Below, one piece after another: positions 39,463 to 47,540 of a stretch of 48,415 bases of DNA (position 1 is its first letter; each line of letters begins with the position of its first letter). The position numbers and the translations under genes are program-made. A model generated the notes under the pieces. That model did no database searches and had not been told where the DNA came from. It saw only the letters and a list, made by a program, of their open reading frames with translations. The stretch is taken from assembly GCF_042675645.1 (NCBI RefSeq), contig NZ_JBHTJH010000008.1, positions 1-48,415 on the forward strand. The letters are read 5' to 3'. This stretch comes from Sungkyunkwania multivorans (GTDB lineage Bacteria; Bacteroidota; Bacteroidia; Flavobacteriales; Flavobacteriaceae).

Positions 39463-39924
39463 TTATTCATCTTTTATTTTAAGCCATTGTTCATAGGTAA
39501 CGACTTGCTTTTCGTCATTCCCTTTTGTCTTTCCAGGTAAAATACCGATGAATTCAAGATAATGTCCGTCTGGGTCGCTGAAATATATGGATACAGCTGG
39601 CATCCAACAGAAAACCATTGGCTTTTCATTATTGTCTTGCAGAAAATTCCAATAGTTTAAGTTGTGAGATTTTAAAAAGTCAACCGATTCATTTATTATC
39701 CATTCAGGGTCACATTCGAAAGCGAAATGTCGTAAATCAATTTCTTCTTTCGGTTTTTCCCATAATCCGAGCATTGCTTGTTTATCTTTTCCTATCCAGA
39801 AGAAGGCGGTCCTCCGTTGCGCTTCAAAGCGACACTGTTTTAGCCCAAGAACTTTAGAATAAAATTCGATTGAGTTTTCCAAATTCTCAACGTACAAATG
39901 TGTTTCATAAAGTCCTTTTATCAT
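39463..39924 (-). CDS. VOC-superfamily (glyoxalase/bleomycin-resistance) protein
   Basis: A 153-aa protein with the paired beta-alpha-beta modules of the family: ETHLYVENLENSIEFYSKV, LRHFAFEC, FSDPDGHYLEF. Putative metal ligands are His9, the His in RHFAFE and Glu in YLEFI. Such cassettes often give fosfomycin- or bleomycin-type resistance or detoxify dicarbonyls; the substrate is unknown. Confidence 0.85.
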   Translation of the reverse strand: MIKGLYETHLYVENLENSIEFYSKVLGLKQCRFEAQRRTAFFWIGKDKQAMLGLWEKPKEEIDLRHFAFECDPEWIINESVDFLKSHNLNYWNFLQDNNEKPMVFCWMPAVSIYFSDPDGHYLEFIGILPGKTKGNDEKQVVTYEQWLKIKDE

Positions 39925-39950
39925 GATCTATTTCGTTTTTTCAAATGCCA

Positions 39951-40074
39951 TACGGTCTTGTATATGAAAAGTAGCGGATTTTTAAGCACTAATTTTTCGG
40001 TTTATCACTGACCTTAATTTTATTATTTGTCTTTTGTTTAAGCACCAAAACCGCTATTTTTTATATACGTCTTA
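39951..40074 (-). repeat. Degenerate attC-like site
   Basis: TAC GGTCTT GTATATGAAAAGTAGCGG at the left pairs well with CCGCTATTTTTTATATAC at the right, but the outer triplets are TAC and TTA. Confidence 0.45.
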
Positions 40075-40178
40075 AGTTTACAATCTCTTAATTTTAGAGT
40101 TATTAACTAGAAAGAACAAAAGAGAGGATTAAGATTAGTATACACGGTGAAGCTATAGACTTTGTTAGGGTACGTTTT

Positions 40179-41000
40179 TTATTCTCTATATTTTATTTTT
40201 CTCGTCTTAACCATCTTTGTTTTTTTCTTTTTCAACTTTCCGCTTTCAGTTTGAATATGGCTATATCTTTTTTTTGAAATCCAATTTCCTTTTTTGTCAT
40301 ACTTATATTCAATTGTGTAACAAACATTATCATTGTCGTTCCAATTTCTTTTGTAAAATATTAAATCTCCTTGTTCATTATATTTATTCGAAGTCTTTTG
40401 TTTTTTCTCTCCAGAATGACTTATAGCTCTATTATTAGAATTAACCAGCTCGTTTTTATTATTATATTGATTAATGACGACGACGTTATTTTCTAAATCG
40501 TAATTTGCAGTTTCATAACCAATTAAACTACCATTTCCATTAAAGTTTTCAAGTCTAATTAAGTGTTTTTCTTTGTCCAAGAAGTATTGAGCGATATTCG
40601 AAATTTGTTTTTGAGAATTATAATCTATCTGAACAAAATTGCCAATTGAATCATATTTATAGTCAGTGTGTTTTGTTTGATATCCAATTATGTTTATCCA
40701 TCTTTTGTTGTCAAGTCTCACTCGTCTTTGCAAACTGTCATACTTATACATATTTAGCCAAATCAATTTATTTTTATCATCGAACCTTTTTAGGCTTGTC
40801 AATTGCATTGACTTATTGAAATCCTTATGCTCAATTTCCGTTTTAATTCCGTCTGAATTATAAAAACTCGTTTTTTCAATAATTTGAGCAAAATTTGCAT
40901 TCTTTTCGTATTTGGTAGCATTGCTGTTATAACTTGCTATTGACTGTGAAAAGGTTAGTTGCGATAGAAGGAAAGTAGCTATTAAAATTGTTGATCTCAT
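40179..41000 (-). CDS. Secreted YD/RHS-like repeat protein
   Basis: A 273-aa protein. A signal peptide (about 1-18) is followed by YD-type repeats (LKRFDDKNKLIWLNMYKYD, YKYDSIGNFVQIDYN, YEYDKKGN-like end) and a basic tail of KKKKTKMVKTRK. RHS repeats form shells around toxins or bind surface sugars; this short protein has no toxin domain and may be a stand-alone surface protein. Confidence 0.65.
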   Translation of the reverse strand: MRSTILIATFLLSQLTFSQSIASYNSNATKYEKNANFAQIIEKTSFYNSDGIKTEIEHKDFNKSMQLTSLKRFDDKNKLIWLNMYKYDSLQRRVRLDNKRWINIIGYQTKHTDYKYDSIGNFVQIDYNSQKQISNIAQYFLDKEKHLIRLENFNGNGSLIGYETANYDLENNVVVINQYNNKNELVNSNNRAISHSGEKKQKTSNKYNEQGDLIFYKRNWNDNDNVCYTIEYKYDKKGNWISKKRYSHIQTESGKLKKKKTKMVKTRKIKYRE

Positions 41001-41032
41001 TGATGTTTACTTGGTTTCTGTAAATGTACCCT

Positions 41033-41157
41033 AACGGTCTCGTATAACCGTCAGTTACGGGTTAATATGCGTTAATTTTCGGTTTGGTACTGACCTTAGC
41101 AATTCCGAGTGGATTCGGACGTAGTCGAATCCGCCGTAATTGCGGTTATACATTGTT
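41033..41157 (-). repeat. attC-like site (125 bases), intact arms
   Basis: AAC (41033-41035), spacer GGTCTC, arm GTATAACCG, then CGGTTATAC, spacer ATT, GTT (41155-41157). Perfect 9-bp arms with 6- and 3-base spacers. Confidence 0.7.
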
Positions 41158-41838
41158 ACCTACCGTTTTTATTCTTTCAAATTCTATTATTGGGAAATGC
41201 GGTTTCCACATTTTTCCAAGTTTCTCTTTACTTTCTGCAAATCCAATCCCAGTTATTTTAGCACTTTCCAATTTGTTTTTTAATCTCTCCGAAACATAAA
41301 TTCCCCACGAATAATGAGGGATTTTAAACAAGTCAAAATCATAATCGAAGTTTTTTCCAAAAACCACTTTTTTAGTCTCAAAAGAATATTTTTTTTGAGA
41401 GTCAGATTTATTTTCCGCAATCAATTCCAATTCTTGTTGATGAGATAAGATTTTAATGACATTTCCAGTTTCGTCACTCGCAAATATTTCGCTTTTCTCA
41501 AAGTCAATCCAATTATAACATTCGTCTACGTATTTGTCAGGAAAAGTCAAGTCAAAATAATCGTAGGATTTATTCTTTTTTAAAATTCCGAACAGTTTTT
41601 CTTTTCGAAGCATTTTTGCTTTTCTCAAATCATACTGTATCGTTTTACTGTCCTTCAAAATGTTCAATACTTTTTCATTCAGTATGAACTCATTAATAGA
41701 ATGTAAAATGTCATTCAGCTTGTTGAATTCATCGTCGTCATACATTTTACAAATCGTAATATTTTGTCCATTTACTTTTTTATAATCAATGTCCTCAATT
41801 GCTCCAGAATCGTCGATGTGAAATGTAAAGTACTTCAT
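41146..41838 (-). CDS. Immunity-like cassette protein (Imm11/DUF1629 pattern)
   Basis: A 230-aa protein from MKYFTFHIDD; an upstream start lies in the attC-like site. The C-terminal stretch HYSWGIYVSERLKNKLESAK, ITGIGFAES resembles the end of the Imm11 (former DUF1629) immunity family, whose members neutralise polymorphic toxins. The assignment is by pattern only. The frame ends inside the attC-like site (GNNV). Confidence 0.5.
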   Translation of the reverse strand: MKYFTFHIDDSGAIEDIDYKKVNGQNITICKMYDDDEFNKLNDILHSINEFILNEKVLNILKDSKTIQYDLRKAKMLRKEKLFGILKKNKSYDYFDLTFPDKYVDECYNWIDFEKSEIFASDETGNVIKILSHQQELELIAENKSDSQKKYSFETKKVVFGKNFDYDFDLFKIPHYSWGIYVSERLKNKLESAKITGIGFAESKEKLGKMWKPHFPIIEFERIKTVGNNV

Positions 41839-41855
41839 TTTGTTAAATGGTAGGT

Positions 41856-42018
41856 AACGTTTAATATATGTGTCGTAGCAGGGCAAATTGTTACCTTGCT
41901 TTTCGATCTTTCTGCGCATTGGTTGCTAACTTTTCCATTCTGCAATCATTGCGCCTTACCAAATATACAAGAACCATTCGATTCATCACTTAACTGCTAT
42001 GATCACATATATAGTGTT
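41856..42018 (-). repeat. attC-like site (163 bases), intact arms
   Basis: AAC (41856-41858), spacer GTTTA, arm ATATATGTG, then CACATATAT, spacer AGT, GTT (42016-42018). Confidence 0.7.
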
Positions 42019-42027
42019 GTACAACGT

Positions 42028-42537
42028 TTATTTACTTAACAAGGATTTCATTTTTTCATTAAAGATTGAAGTAATTTCATCCCACCGGATATCAATTTCG
42101 GTCATACTACAATCTCCTCCCAAATAGACGATTGCAACTTTTTTATTCAAAATTGTATCCATTCCAACTCCATATATAGGTGCAATTCCGCCTGATGTTT
42201 TTACTAAAGCGTATTTTTTTGATTTATAGAACTCAGATGATATGTGTTCAATGCGTCTTTTCAGTTCAGATGTTTCATTTTCATTCAATTTTAATTCTTT
42301 GCTGTTAGCATATGAATCCATACAGGAATATATGGTATTTAATTCAGATTTAAGTTTCTTTTTTAAATTCTGTATTAAATCATTTTCCTCTAAATTCGAA
42401 ATAGGATTTTTGATTATGTGGAACACCTGATTATCTCCAGCATCGATTTTATTTAATTCAGTCAAGAGTATATTTTCTTGCGCATTTATGACAAGAGAAT
42501 AGAATAAAATTAAAAATGTTACTAGAGTCTTTTTCAT
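42028..42537 (-). CDS. Secreted protein, unknown
   Basis: A 169-aa protein with a clear signal peptide (MKKTLVTFLILFYSLVINAQ), a long helical middle and a C-terminal alpha/beta part with two Cys. The cassette is flanked by intact sites on both sides. No family is recognised. Confidence 0.65.
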   Translation of the reverse strand: MKKTLVTFLILFYSLVINAQENILLTELNKIDAGDNQVFHIIKNPISNLEENDLIQNLKKKLKSELNTIYSCMDSYANSKELKLNENETSELKRRIEHISSEFYKSKKYALVKTSGGIAPIYGVGMDTILNKKVAIVYLGGDCSMTEIDIRWDEITSIFNEKMKSLLSK

Positions 42538-42546
42538 ATGTTGTAC

Positions 42547-42605
42547 AACGTTTAGTATATGAAGCGTAGTATCCCGAAGGGTGCTATGATTTCATATACA
42601 GTGTT
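42547..42605 (-). repeat. Minimal attC-like site (59 bases)
   Basis: AAC (42547-42549), spacer GTTTA, arm GTATATGAA, 27-base middle, TTCATATAC, spacer AGT, GTT (42603-42605). This is the shortest and clearest site, close to the known lower size limit of attC sites. Confidence 0.75.
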
Positions 42606-42614
42606 ACCAGCTTT

Positions 42615-43298
42615 TTATTCTTTAAATTCAATAACGTCTTGTTTCATTTCTTTCCTCCAAAAATCTATTTTGTTCTTATAGATTCTCGTTATCGGATATC
42701 CATCAATTTCCTTTTTTGATTTCCAGGTTAAATGAACAACGACAATTCGTTCGTCTTCAAGTTCCAAGACAATATCGTCATTATTCGTTTTTCGTGCAAT
42801 CAATTCAAAATTCTCATTCCGTAGTAGGTGATTGTCTGGCAATTCAAGTTTGAGTTCATTAGTTAAAGTTTGAATACTCTTTTCTTCCATTTCAATTGCA
42901 TCCCAATATGGTTCAAGAAATTCTAATTCGAATATTGAATTATTTAGAGAATCTTCTAAATTTCCTTTTTCAAGCAAATCAGCTATTGATTTCTCGATAC
43001 AATCTCTGGATAATTCTTTCACAAACAAATCAGGAGGTGTTAGATAAAGTCCATTCAAATTTTCTCCGTTTTCCTCATCCAGTTTAATTGCCGATTCAAG
43101 AAATTTAAATGTCCAAACATTGATTCCATATCTTCTTCCGTCCAATGTGCTAACTCCAATATTTGCAAAATCATTTTCAATATTATTCCAGGGACTTGAT
43201 TCTTCAAATTCTAGCCATAATCTGAACGAATCATCTCCATTTTTAATAATCTTTTCACTCAAAGTAGTTATCTTTTTATTTATGCTTTTGGAATCCAT
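42615..43298 (-). CDS. Unknown cassette protein
   Basis: A 227-aa acidic protein. The N-terminal half reads NIGVSTLDGRRYGINVWTF and LTPPDLFVKELSRDCIE. The C-terminal part (LLRNENFELIARKTNND, RIVVVHLTWKSKKE) looks like a separate small domain of the kind often found next to immunity proteins. It shares a cassette with the AbiV-like gene (9-base gap). Confidence 0.6.
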   Translation of the reverse strand: MDSKSINKKITTLSEKIIKNGDDSFRLWLEFEESSPWNNIENDFANIGVSTLDGRRYGINVWTFKFLESAIKLDEENGENLNGLYLTPPDLFVKELSRDCIEKSIADLLEKGNLEDSLNNSIFELEFLEPYWDAIEMEEKSIQTLTNELKLELPDNHLLRNENFELIARKTNNDDIVLELEDERIVVVHLTWKSKKEIDGYPITRIYKNKIDFWRKEMKQDVIEFKE

Positions 43299-43307
43299 TG
43301 TTTAGAC

Positions 43308-43958
43308 TTAATTCCTTTTTTTAATTCTAGTTTTGAAAAGAGGTTCTTTTCTTAATCCGCTATTATGTCCCCAATTATTTAATCTTATTGAGATTTCCTC
43401 TGTTAAAATATTGTCCTTTTCTTGAATTTGATATGCATTTCCATAAAATGACTTCATTTCGCATCTATCAAGTAAGTGATCATTTAGAACAGAAATCATT
43501 TTTCTAGCGTCTTTAGCCTTAATTTTTTCAGGAGTTGATATTCTGCCTTTTGTGTCAATTTTTTTATTTATTCTTTCCAGACCGACATAAGTTGCTGTTT
43601 GTTTTAATCTGTCAATATCTCCATTTCGTAAAGATTCAACAAATGAATCTTTATATTGTTCAGACCATCCCCAACCTACAAACGCGCTATGTTTTTTTGT
43701 GTGAAAATATAGTAGTTTTAACCATTTTTGCTCAAATTCTACATCTGGAAAACCTGTATTTGTTATCGAACTATCATAGTAATGCTCAATCCAATATGAC
43801 TTACTTATCTCTTCTAATGCCAAAATGGATAATTGAAGTGCAGATGGGTAAGATTTACTGCGATAAAGTAATATAGAGTCAAAATGTAAGCGTAGACCAT
43901 TTTTTAATGATTCCGCCGCGAGCTTTTTAAATTTATATTTTGTTATCGGTTTAGTCAA
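43308..43958 (-). CDS. AbiV-like HEPN abortive-infection protein
   Basis: A 216-aa protein. The HEPN-AbiV pattern is clear: SLKNGLRLHFDSILLYRSKS, then SALQLSILALEEISKSYWIE and later KHSAFVGWGWSEQY. AbiV of lactococci stops phage protein synthesis; HEPN proteins are often RNases. This copy lacks an obvious RxxxxH motif, as many AbiV proteins do. A phage-defence role as cassette cargo is likely. Confidence 0.75.
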   Translation of the reverse strand: MTKPITKYKFKKLAAESLKNGLRLHFDSILLYRSKSYPSALQLSILALEEISKSYWIEHYYDSSITNTGFPDVEFEQKWLKLLYFHTKKHSAFVGWGWSEQYKDSFVESLRNGDIDRLKQTATYVGLERINKKIDTKGRISTPEKIKAKDARKMISVLNDHLLDRCEMKSFYGNAYQIQEKDNILTEEISIRLNNWGHNSGLRKEPLFKTRIKKRN

Positions 43959-43975
43959 TTTGATTTATTGCTGGT

Positions 43976-44098
43976 AACGGTCTCGGCTATGAGTAGTTGC
44001 GTGGGTTTGCACTTAACTTTACAAGTACACACCAAACTGAAAATCCGCGAGGATTTTCAGAAGTAGGCGAGAACGAGCAATTACTTATAGCCATTGTT
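43976..44098 (-). repeat. attC-like site (123 bases), twin of 47406-47528
   Basis: AAC, spacer GGTCTC, arm GGCTATGAGTAGTTGC, then GCAATTACTTATAGCC, spacer ATT, GTT. It contains an inner palindrome CTGAAAATCC/GGATTTTCAG. The twin site at 47406 differs at only a few positions. Confidence 0.75.
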
Positions 44099-44539
44099 GT
44101 AGCCAGTTTTTATTTTTATTTCATTTGAGAATTTTTCAATTCCCACGTTAAATTCAATTTTTTCAGTTCGATAAATTGGGCTATCAATTCCATAAACCAA
44201 TCCATTCTCAAACTTTGATAATTCGATTACTCTGAAATCTCTTTTAGAAATCAGAATTTTCATTTCATTAATATCAATAATGGCTAATTTTTGAAATCTA
44301 TTTCTAGTCCAATATGGAACCGCTACTTTATCTGAATTTTCACTCCAAACAATTGGACCACCAAACATTCCATCTAGTTTAACTTTTGATTTTGCTATTT
44401 TTAAGAAACATTCTCCTGATAATGGTGCTCCCATAGCAACTTCTCCAACATAACCAAATTCCAATGATAATTGCCCGTTTGGTGAAATGTATTCATTTGC
44501 AAAATCCCAAGGTGTTCCTAAAGTTTTATTCATTTTCAA
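44081..44539 (-). CDS. Unknown cassette protein
   Basis: A 152-aa beta-rich protein (LSLEFGYVGEVAMGAPLSG, GPIVWSENSDKVAVPYW). It may start at residue 3 (second Met). It ends within the attC-like site (TGYNNGYK). It shares a cassette with 44526-44882 (14-base overlap). Patterns of this kind are common among polymorphic-toxin immunity proteins, but no family is assigned. Confidence 0.6.
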   Translation of the reverse strand: MKMNKTLGTPWDFANEYISPNGQLSLEFGYVGEVAMGAPLSGECFLKIAKSKVKLDGMFGGPIVWSENSDKVAVPYWTRNRFQKLAIIDINEMKILISKRDFRVIELSKFENGLVYGIDSPIYRTEKIEFNVGIEKFSNEIKIKTGYNNGYK

Positions 44540-44882
44540 TTCTAAATTCCGCCCAGTTTAGCACATTAAATTCGTTTCTCCGAAAGTTAGATATGTCCGA
44601 TTTATTAAACATCAATTCCACATTATTTTCGGTTCGCTCATAAGTCACAATCCAAGGTGAGCATATTCGGTCAGTCAACTCGATTGATTCTGTAACAGAG
44701 TCTTTTCCGCTCGTTAATTGTCCAATAAATTCAATTCGATATGAGTTTTCAAGCTTTTCATATTTTGAAATTTCATATCCGCTTTGGCAATTCAGAGTTT
44801 TACCAATCAATTCCGCAAACTTTTTTCCTTTTTCAAGAGAATTTTGGTTTTCAGTCATTAATGTCAGTCGGAATTTTTTCAT
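44526..44882 (-). CDS. Unknown cassette protein
   Basis: A 118-aa protein from MKKFRLTLM; the longer frame reads back through the attC-like site. Alpha/beta: GYEISKYEKLENSYRIEFIG, then DRICSPWIVTYER. No known family. It overlaps the next gene by 14 bases and is probably co-expressed with it. Confidence 0.6.
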   Translation of the reverse strand: MKKFRLTLMTENQNSLEKGKKFAELIGKTLNCQSGYEISKYEKLENSYRIEFIGQLTSGKDSVTESIELTDRICSPWIVTYERTENNVELMFNKSDISNFRRNEFNVLNWAEFRIENE

Positions 44883-44899
44883 TTTCTCTAATTGGCTAC

Positions 44900-45021
44900 A
44901 ACGTTCAGTATATGCAAAGTTGGCGATTGCGGGCTCCAAACTTATTAAACCGTTGGGAAGTTGGAGCGGGCTACAAGCGTTGAATTTACTACTATTTCGC
45001 CTATTTTGTATATACATTGTT
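44900..45021 (-). repeat. attC-like site (122 bases), intact arms
   Basis: AAC (44900-44902), spacer GTTCA, arm GTATATGCAAA, then TTTTGTATATAC, spacer ATT, GTT (45019-45021). Confidence 0.7.
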
Positions 45022-45036
45022 GTATGCCGTGTTTTA

Positions 45037-45879
45037 TCAATCCTTAAATTTCCCAATCAATTCGGTTGCTAATTTCTTATAATTCTCATTTGTCGAATTC
45101 TCTGAAATTTCCGAATATTTCTCAATCAGTTCTTTATCAGGTGAATCCCAAATTGCAATATAATTTGCAAAGTCAGTTCGTTGCTCAACATTTCTCTGCT
45201 CGTACATTTCAAGAAATCCAATCGGATTGTTTCGAACGGCTTGTACGGTAAAATCTTGCATCGCCTGTCCTAATTCCGCATTTGTCCTAATATTCTTATC
45301 AAGTTGTATCAATCCAGATATAAAACAAGTATCAGTTTTGCTCTCCTTTACCATAATCCGGAATGACTCCCAAACTAAATCATAATTCTCATTATTCGTC
45401 AGTAATCTTGAAAACAATGATTCTCCTGAAAAGTAATCATAATCAGAATACAGTGTCACCAAGCTATCAGACTGCGGTTGACTAATCGTTTTTGAATTTA
45501 CAATCCTTGTCATTAATGGCTTTAAATTATTTTCAATGCTTCTGTATCTCTCAACCGACTCTTTTGATGTCAATTTCTCAAGTCGCTTTATCTGCTTGTC
45601 AATTTTTTCTTGGTCAGTCGTAGAGTTCCATTTAAAATAGAATCTATATAGTGAAGCACTATCATTTGGAAAACACTCAACTGCTTTTGCAAAAGCTTCC
45701 GATATCTCAATATTTTCGATAGTTTCTTCAGTATCAAGTTGCGCAACAATCTTTGTCAAGGAATCAGAACGTTTCTCTTTTTGAATTGGTGTCTCAGTCT
45801 GCTTATTATTATTCTCAGTCGAACTATTACACGAATAAATTGTAACGAGAGTCAATATTAAAATTCCAAACTTTATCAT
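45037..45879 (-). CDS. Lipoprotein, unknown
   Basis: A 280-aa protein with a lipoprotein signal (lipobox TIYSC, Cys17), an N/T-rich linker, and a long helical body (SLYRFYFKWNSTTDQEKID, AELGQAMQDFTVQAVRNN). It is probably anchored in the outer membrane or its inner leaflet. No family is recognised. Confidence 0.7.
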   Translation of the reverse strand: MIKFGILILTLVTIYSCNSSTENNNKQTETPIQKEKRSDSLTKIVAQLDTEETIENIEISEAFAKAVECFPNDSASLYRFYFKWNSTTDQEKIDKQIKRLEKLTSKESVERYRSIENNLKPLMTRIVNSKTISQPQSDSLVTLYSDYDYFSGESLFSRLLTNNENYDLVWESFRIMVKESKTDTCFISGLIQLDKNIRTNAELGQAMQDFTVQAVRNNPIGFLEMYEQRNVEQRTDFANYIAIWDSPDKELIEKYSEISENSTNENYKKLATELIGKFKD

Positions 45880-45907
45880 TTTGCAGTATCGTTTTTACAT
45901 GGCATAC

Positions 45908-46078
45908 AACGGTCTCGGCTATGATCTTGGCGCGGATAGGGCATGAGCCGCGCGAGGGCCTTATCCGCCGTAAAAGGCGAGTGCCGAGTTTGTTTTTTTG
46001 ATTTGAGTTCTAATTTAGTGAATTGTAGGAAAATACTATTTGGTGTTCGAACGTAGCGCTAGATTATAGCCGTTGTTG
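45908..46078 (-). repeat. attC-like site (171 bases)
   Basis: AAC, spacer GGTCTC, arm GGCTAT, then ATAGCC, spacer GTT, GTT. The middle is longer and GC-rich (CGCGGATAGG, CCTTATCCGCC). Confidence 0.65.
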
Positions 46079-46088
46079 TAGTGCGTTT

Positions 46089-46676
46089 TTATTCCGAACT
46101 AATTTCCAGAATATTCTTATTAGTTTTTAATTTTTTAAGTTCCTCACGTTTTGCATTCATTTCATTTTCAATTTCATCTACATCTAATTTTCCTTTTTGG
46201 TATTGTATTTCCAAATCCATCAAGAATATTAATTCGGTTAATGCTTGGTCATATGTTTCAGCCGTTCGGTAATCCGCTAGTTTTTTCAGGTTTAGTAATC
46301 CTGCATAAATTTGGCTATGGGAATACCTAGATATATTTTTAGATACTATTTCGTTTGTTACGACGGTTTCTAACAAATGGGGAAAAGGAATTGGATTATC
46401 TTTTTTCATTTGAGAGATTATTTCAATGCTGCTCGTAGTGTCTTTTTCGCGTTTTTCTACTGTTCTTTTCAACCCTTGACTGTATGCCTTTGTGTTAATT
46501 AATATTAATTTTGAGGTATTCAGAAGTTTAATTGTGTCTTCTTTTTCCTTCTTTCGTATTCCTGAATTCGTTAATGATATTGCGATAAACACGCCTGCCA
46601 AAGTTGCAATCAGCGTTAAGATAAAAGACCTTAATTCCGTTTTTGGTATTCTTAATTTTTTCAAATTCAAGTTCAT
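46089..46676 (-). CDS. Membrane protein with helical soluble part
   Basis: A 195-aa protein with one membrane helix (about 16-35, RSFILTLIATLAGVFIAISL) followed by a long helical, charged domain ending in a coiled coil (EIENEMNAKREELKKLKTNK). The N-terminal part resembles flavobacterial one-helix proteins with an NxG turn after the helix. Unknown function. Confidence 0.6.
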   Translation of the reverse strand: MNLNLKKLRIPKTELRSFILTLIATLAGVFIAISLTNSGIRKKEKEDTIKLLNTSKLILINTKAYSQGLKRTVEKREKDTTSSIEIISQMKKDNPIPFPHLLETVVTNEIVSKNISRYSHSQIYAGLLNLKKLADYRTAETYDQALTELIFLMDLEIQYQKGKLDVDEIENEMNAKREELKKLKTNKNILEISSE

Positions 46677-46685
46677 ATTTTTTTA

Positions 46686-46899
46686 AACGGTTTTGTATAT
46701 GATTTGTGGCGGTCTTTGAGCGGCTGAATCGGCGCGAGTCAATTTGCGGAGCAAATGTGGGAAGCGTTGCGTTGCAACGCGTGCGATTCAGCCGTGCGTT
46801 CGGAGCCGCCTCGGTGTATTTTTCCGATGACAATTTAGTGAATTGTAAGAACTTTCATTCGATTAAGCACTGGCTCCGCCATGAATTATATACGTTGTT
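46686..46899 (-). repeat. attC-like site (214 bases), long middle
   Basis: AAC, spacer GGTTTT, arm GTATATGATT, then AATTATATAC, spacer GTT, GTT. The middle matches that of 39067-39281. Confidence 0.6.
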
Positions 46900-46911
46900 G
46901 GCAACTGGTTT

Positions 46912-47358
46912 TTATTCCAAAGTTTCCTTATAGAATATATATTCTAAATTTTCTGGTACTCCAAGTTCAACTCTCGCTTTTAAGTATTTAGTTTTACTAT
47001 CAAACTTATTGATTCTGTATTTTTCATTTTTCAGTAATTCAATAATATAATAGTTAGTAATCTCCTTGTTTACTTTATAATCATCTAAATAATCAGTCAA
47101 ATGAGGTTTGTCACTTTCACATGGATGCTGAATTGCAATTATGAAATCCTTATTATGTCCAACTCCAAAAACATCATGTCTGATTATTATATTTTCAGTA
47201 TTAAATTCACTACTATTATTTGAACGGGATATTTGCCAAAATTTCTCGTCCCAAGCTATTAAATAAAAGTCTCTAGTAATTTTTCCACTGTATTCATTTG
47301 CTCCAAAATAGCAACTAGAGAAAGTTATTAGTACTAAGATAAGAATAGCCTTTTTCAT
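46912..47358 (-). CDS. Lipoprotein, unknown
   Basis: A 148-aa protein from MKKAILILVLITFSSC (Cys16 lipobox); the ORF could start 7 codons earlier. The rest is alpha/beta with WDEKFWQISRSNNSSEF and a conserved-looking HPCESDKPH. No family is recognised. Confidence 0.65.
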   Translation of the reverse strand: MKKAILILVLITFSSCYFGANEYSGKITRDFYLIAWDEKFWQISRSNNSSEFNTENIIIRHDVFGVGHNKDFIIAIQHPCESDKPHLTDYLDDYKVNKEITNYYIIELLKNEKYRINKFDSKTKYLKARVELGVPENLEYIFYKETLE

Positions 47359-47405
47359 ATTTTTCAAACTTGTTGCCAACTACGGATATTGCTTAAATGC
47401 ACTAC

Positions 47406-47528
47406 AACGGTCTCGGCTATGAGTAGTTGCGTGGGTTAGCACTTAACTTTGCAAGTACACACCAAACTGAAAATCCGCGAGGATTTTCAGAAGTAGGCGA
47501 GAACAAGCAATTACTTATAGCCATTGTT
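47406..47528 (-). repeat. attC-like site (123 bases), twin of 43976-44098
   Basis: Same arms, spacers and inner palindrome as the site at 43976. Two identical sites in one array suggest recent duplication or repeated capture of cassettes from one source. Confidence 0.75.
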
Positions 47529-47540
47529 GCCATTAGTTTT

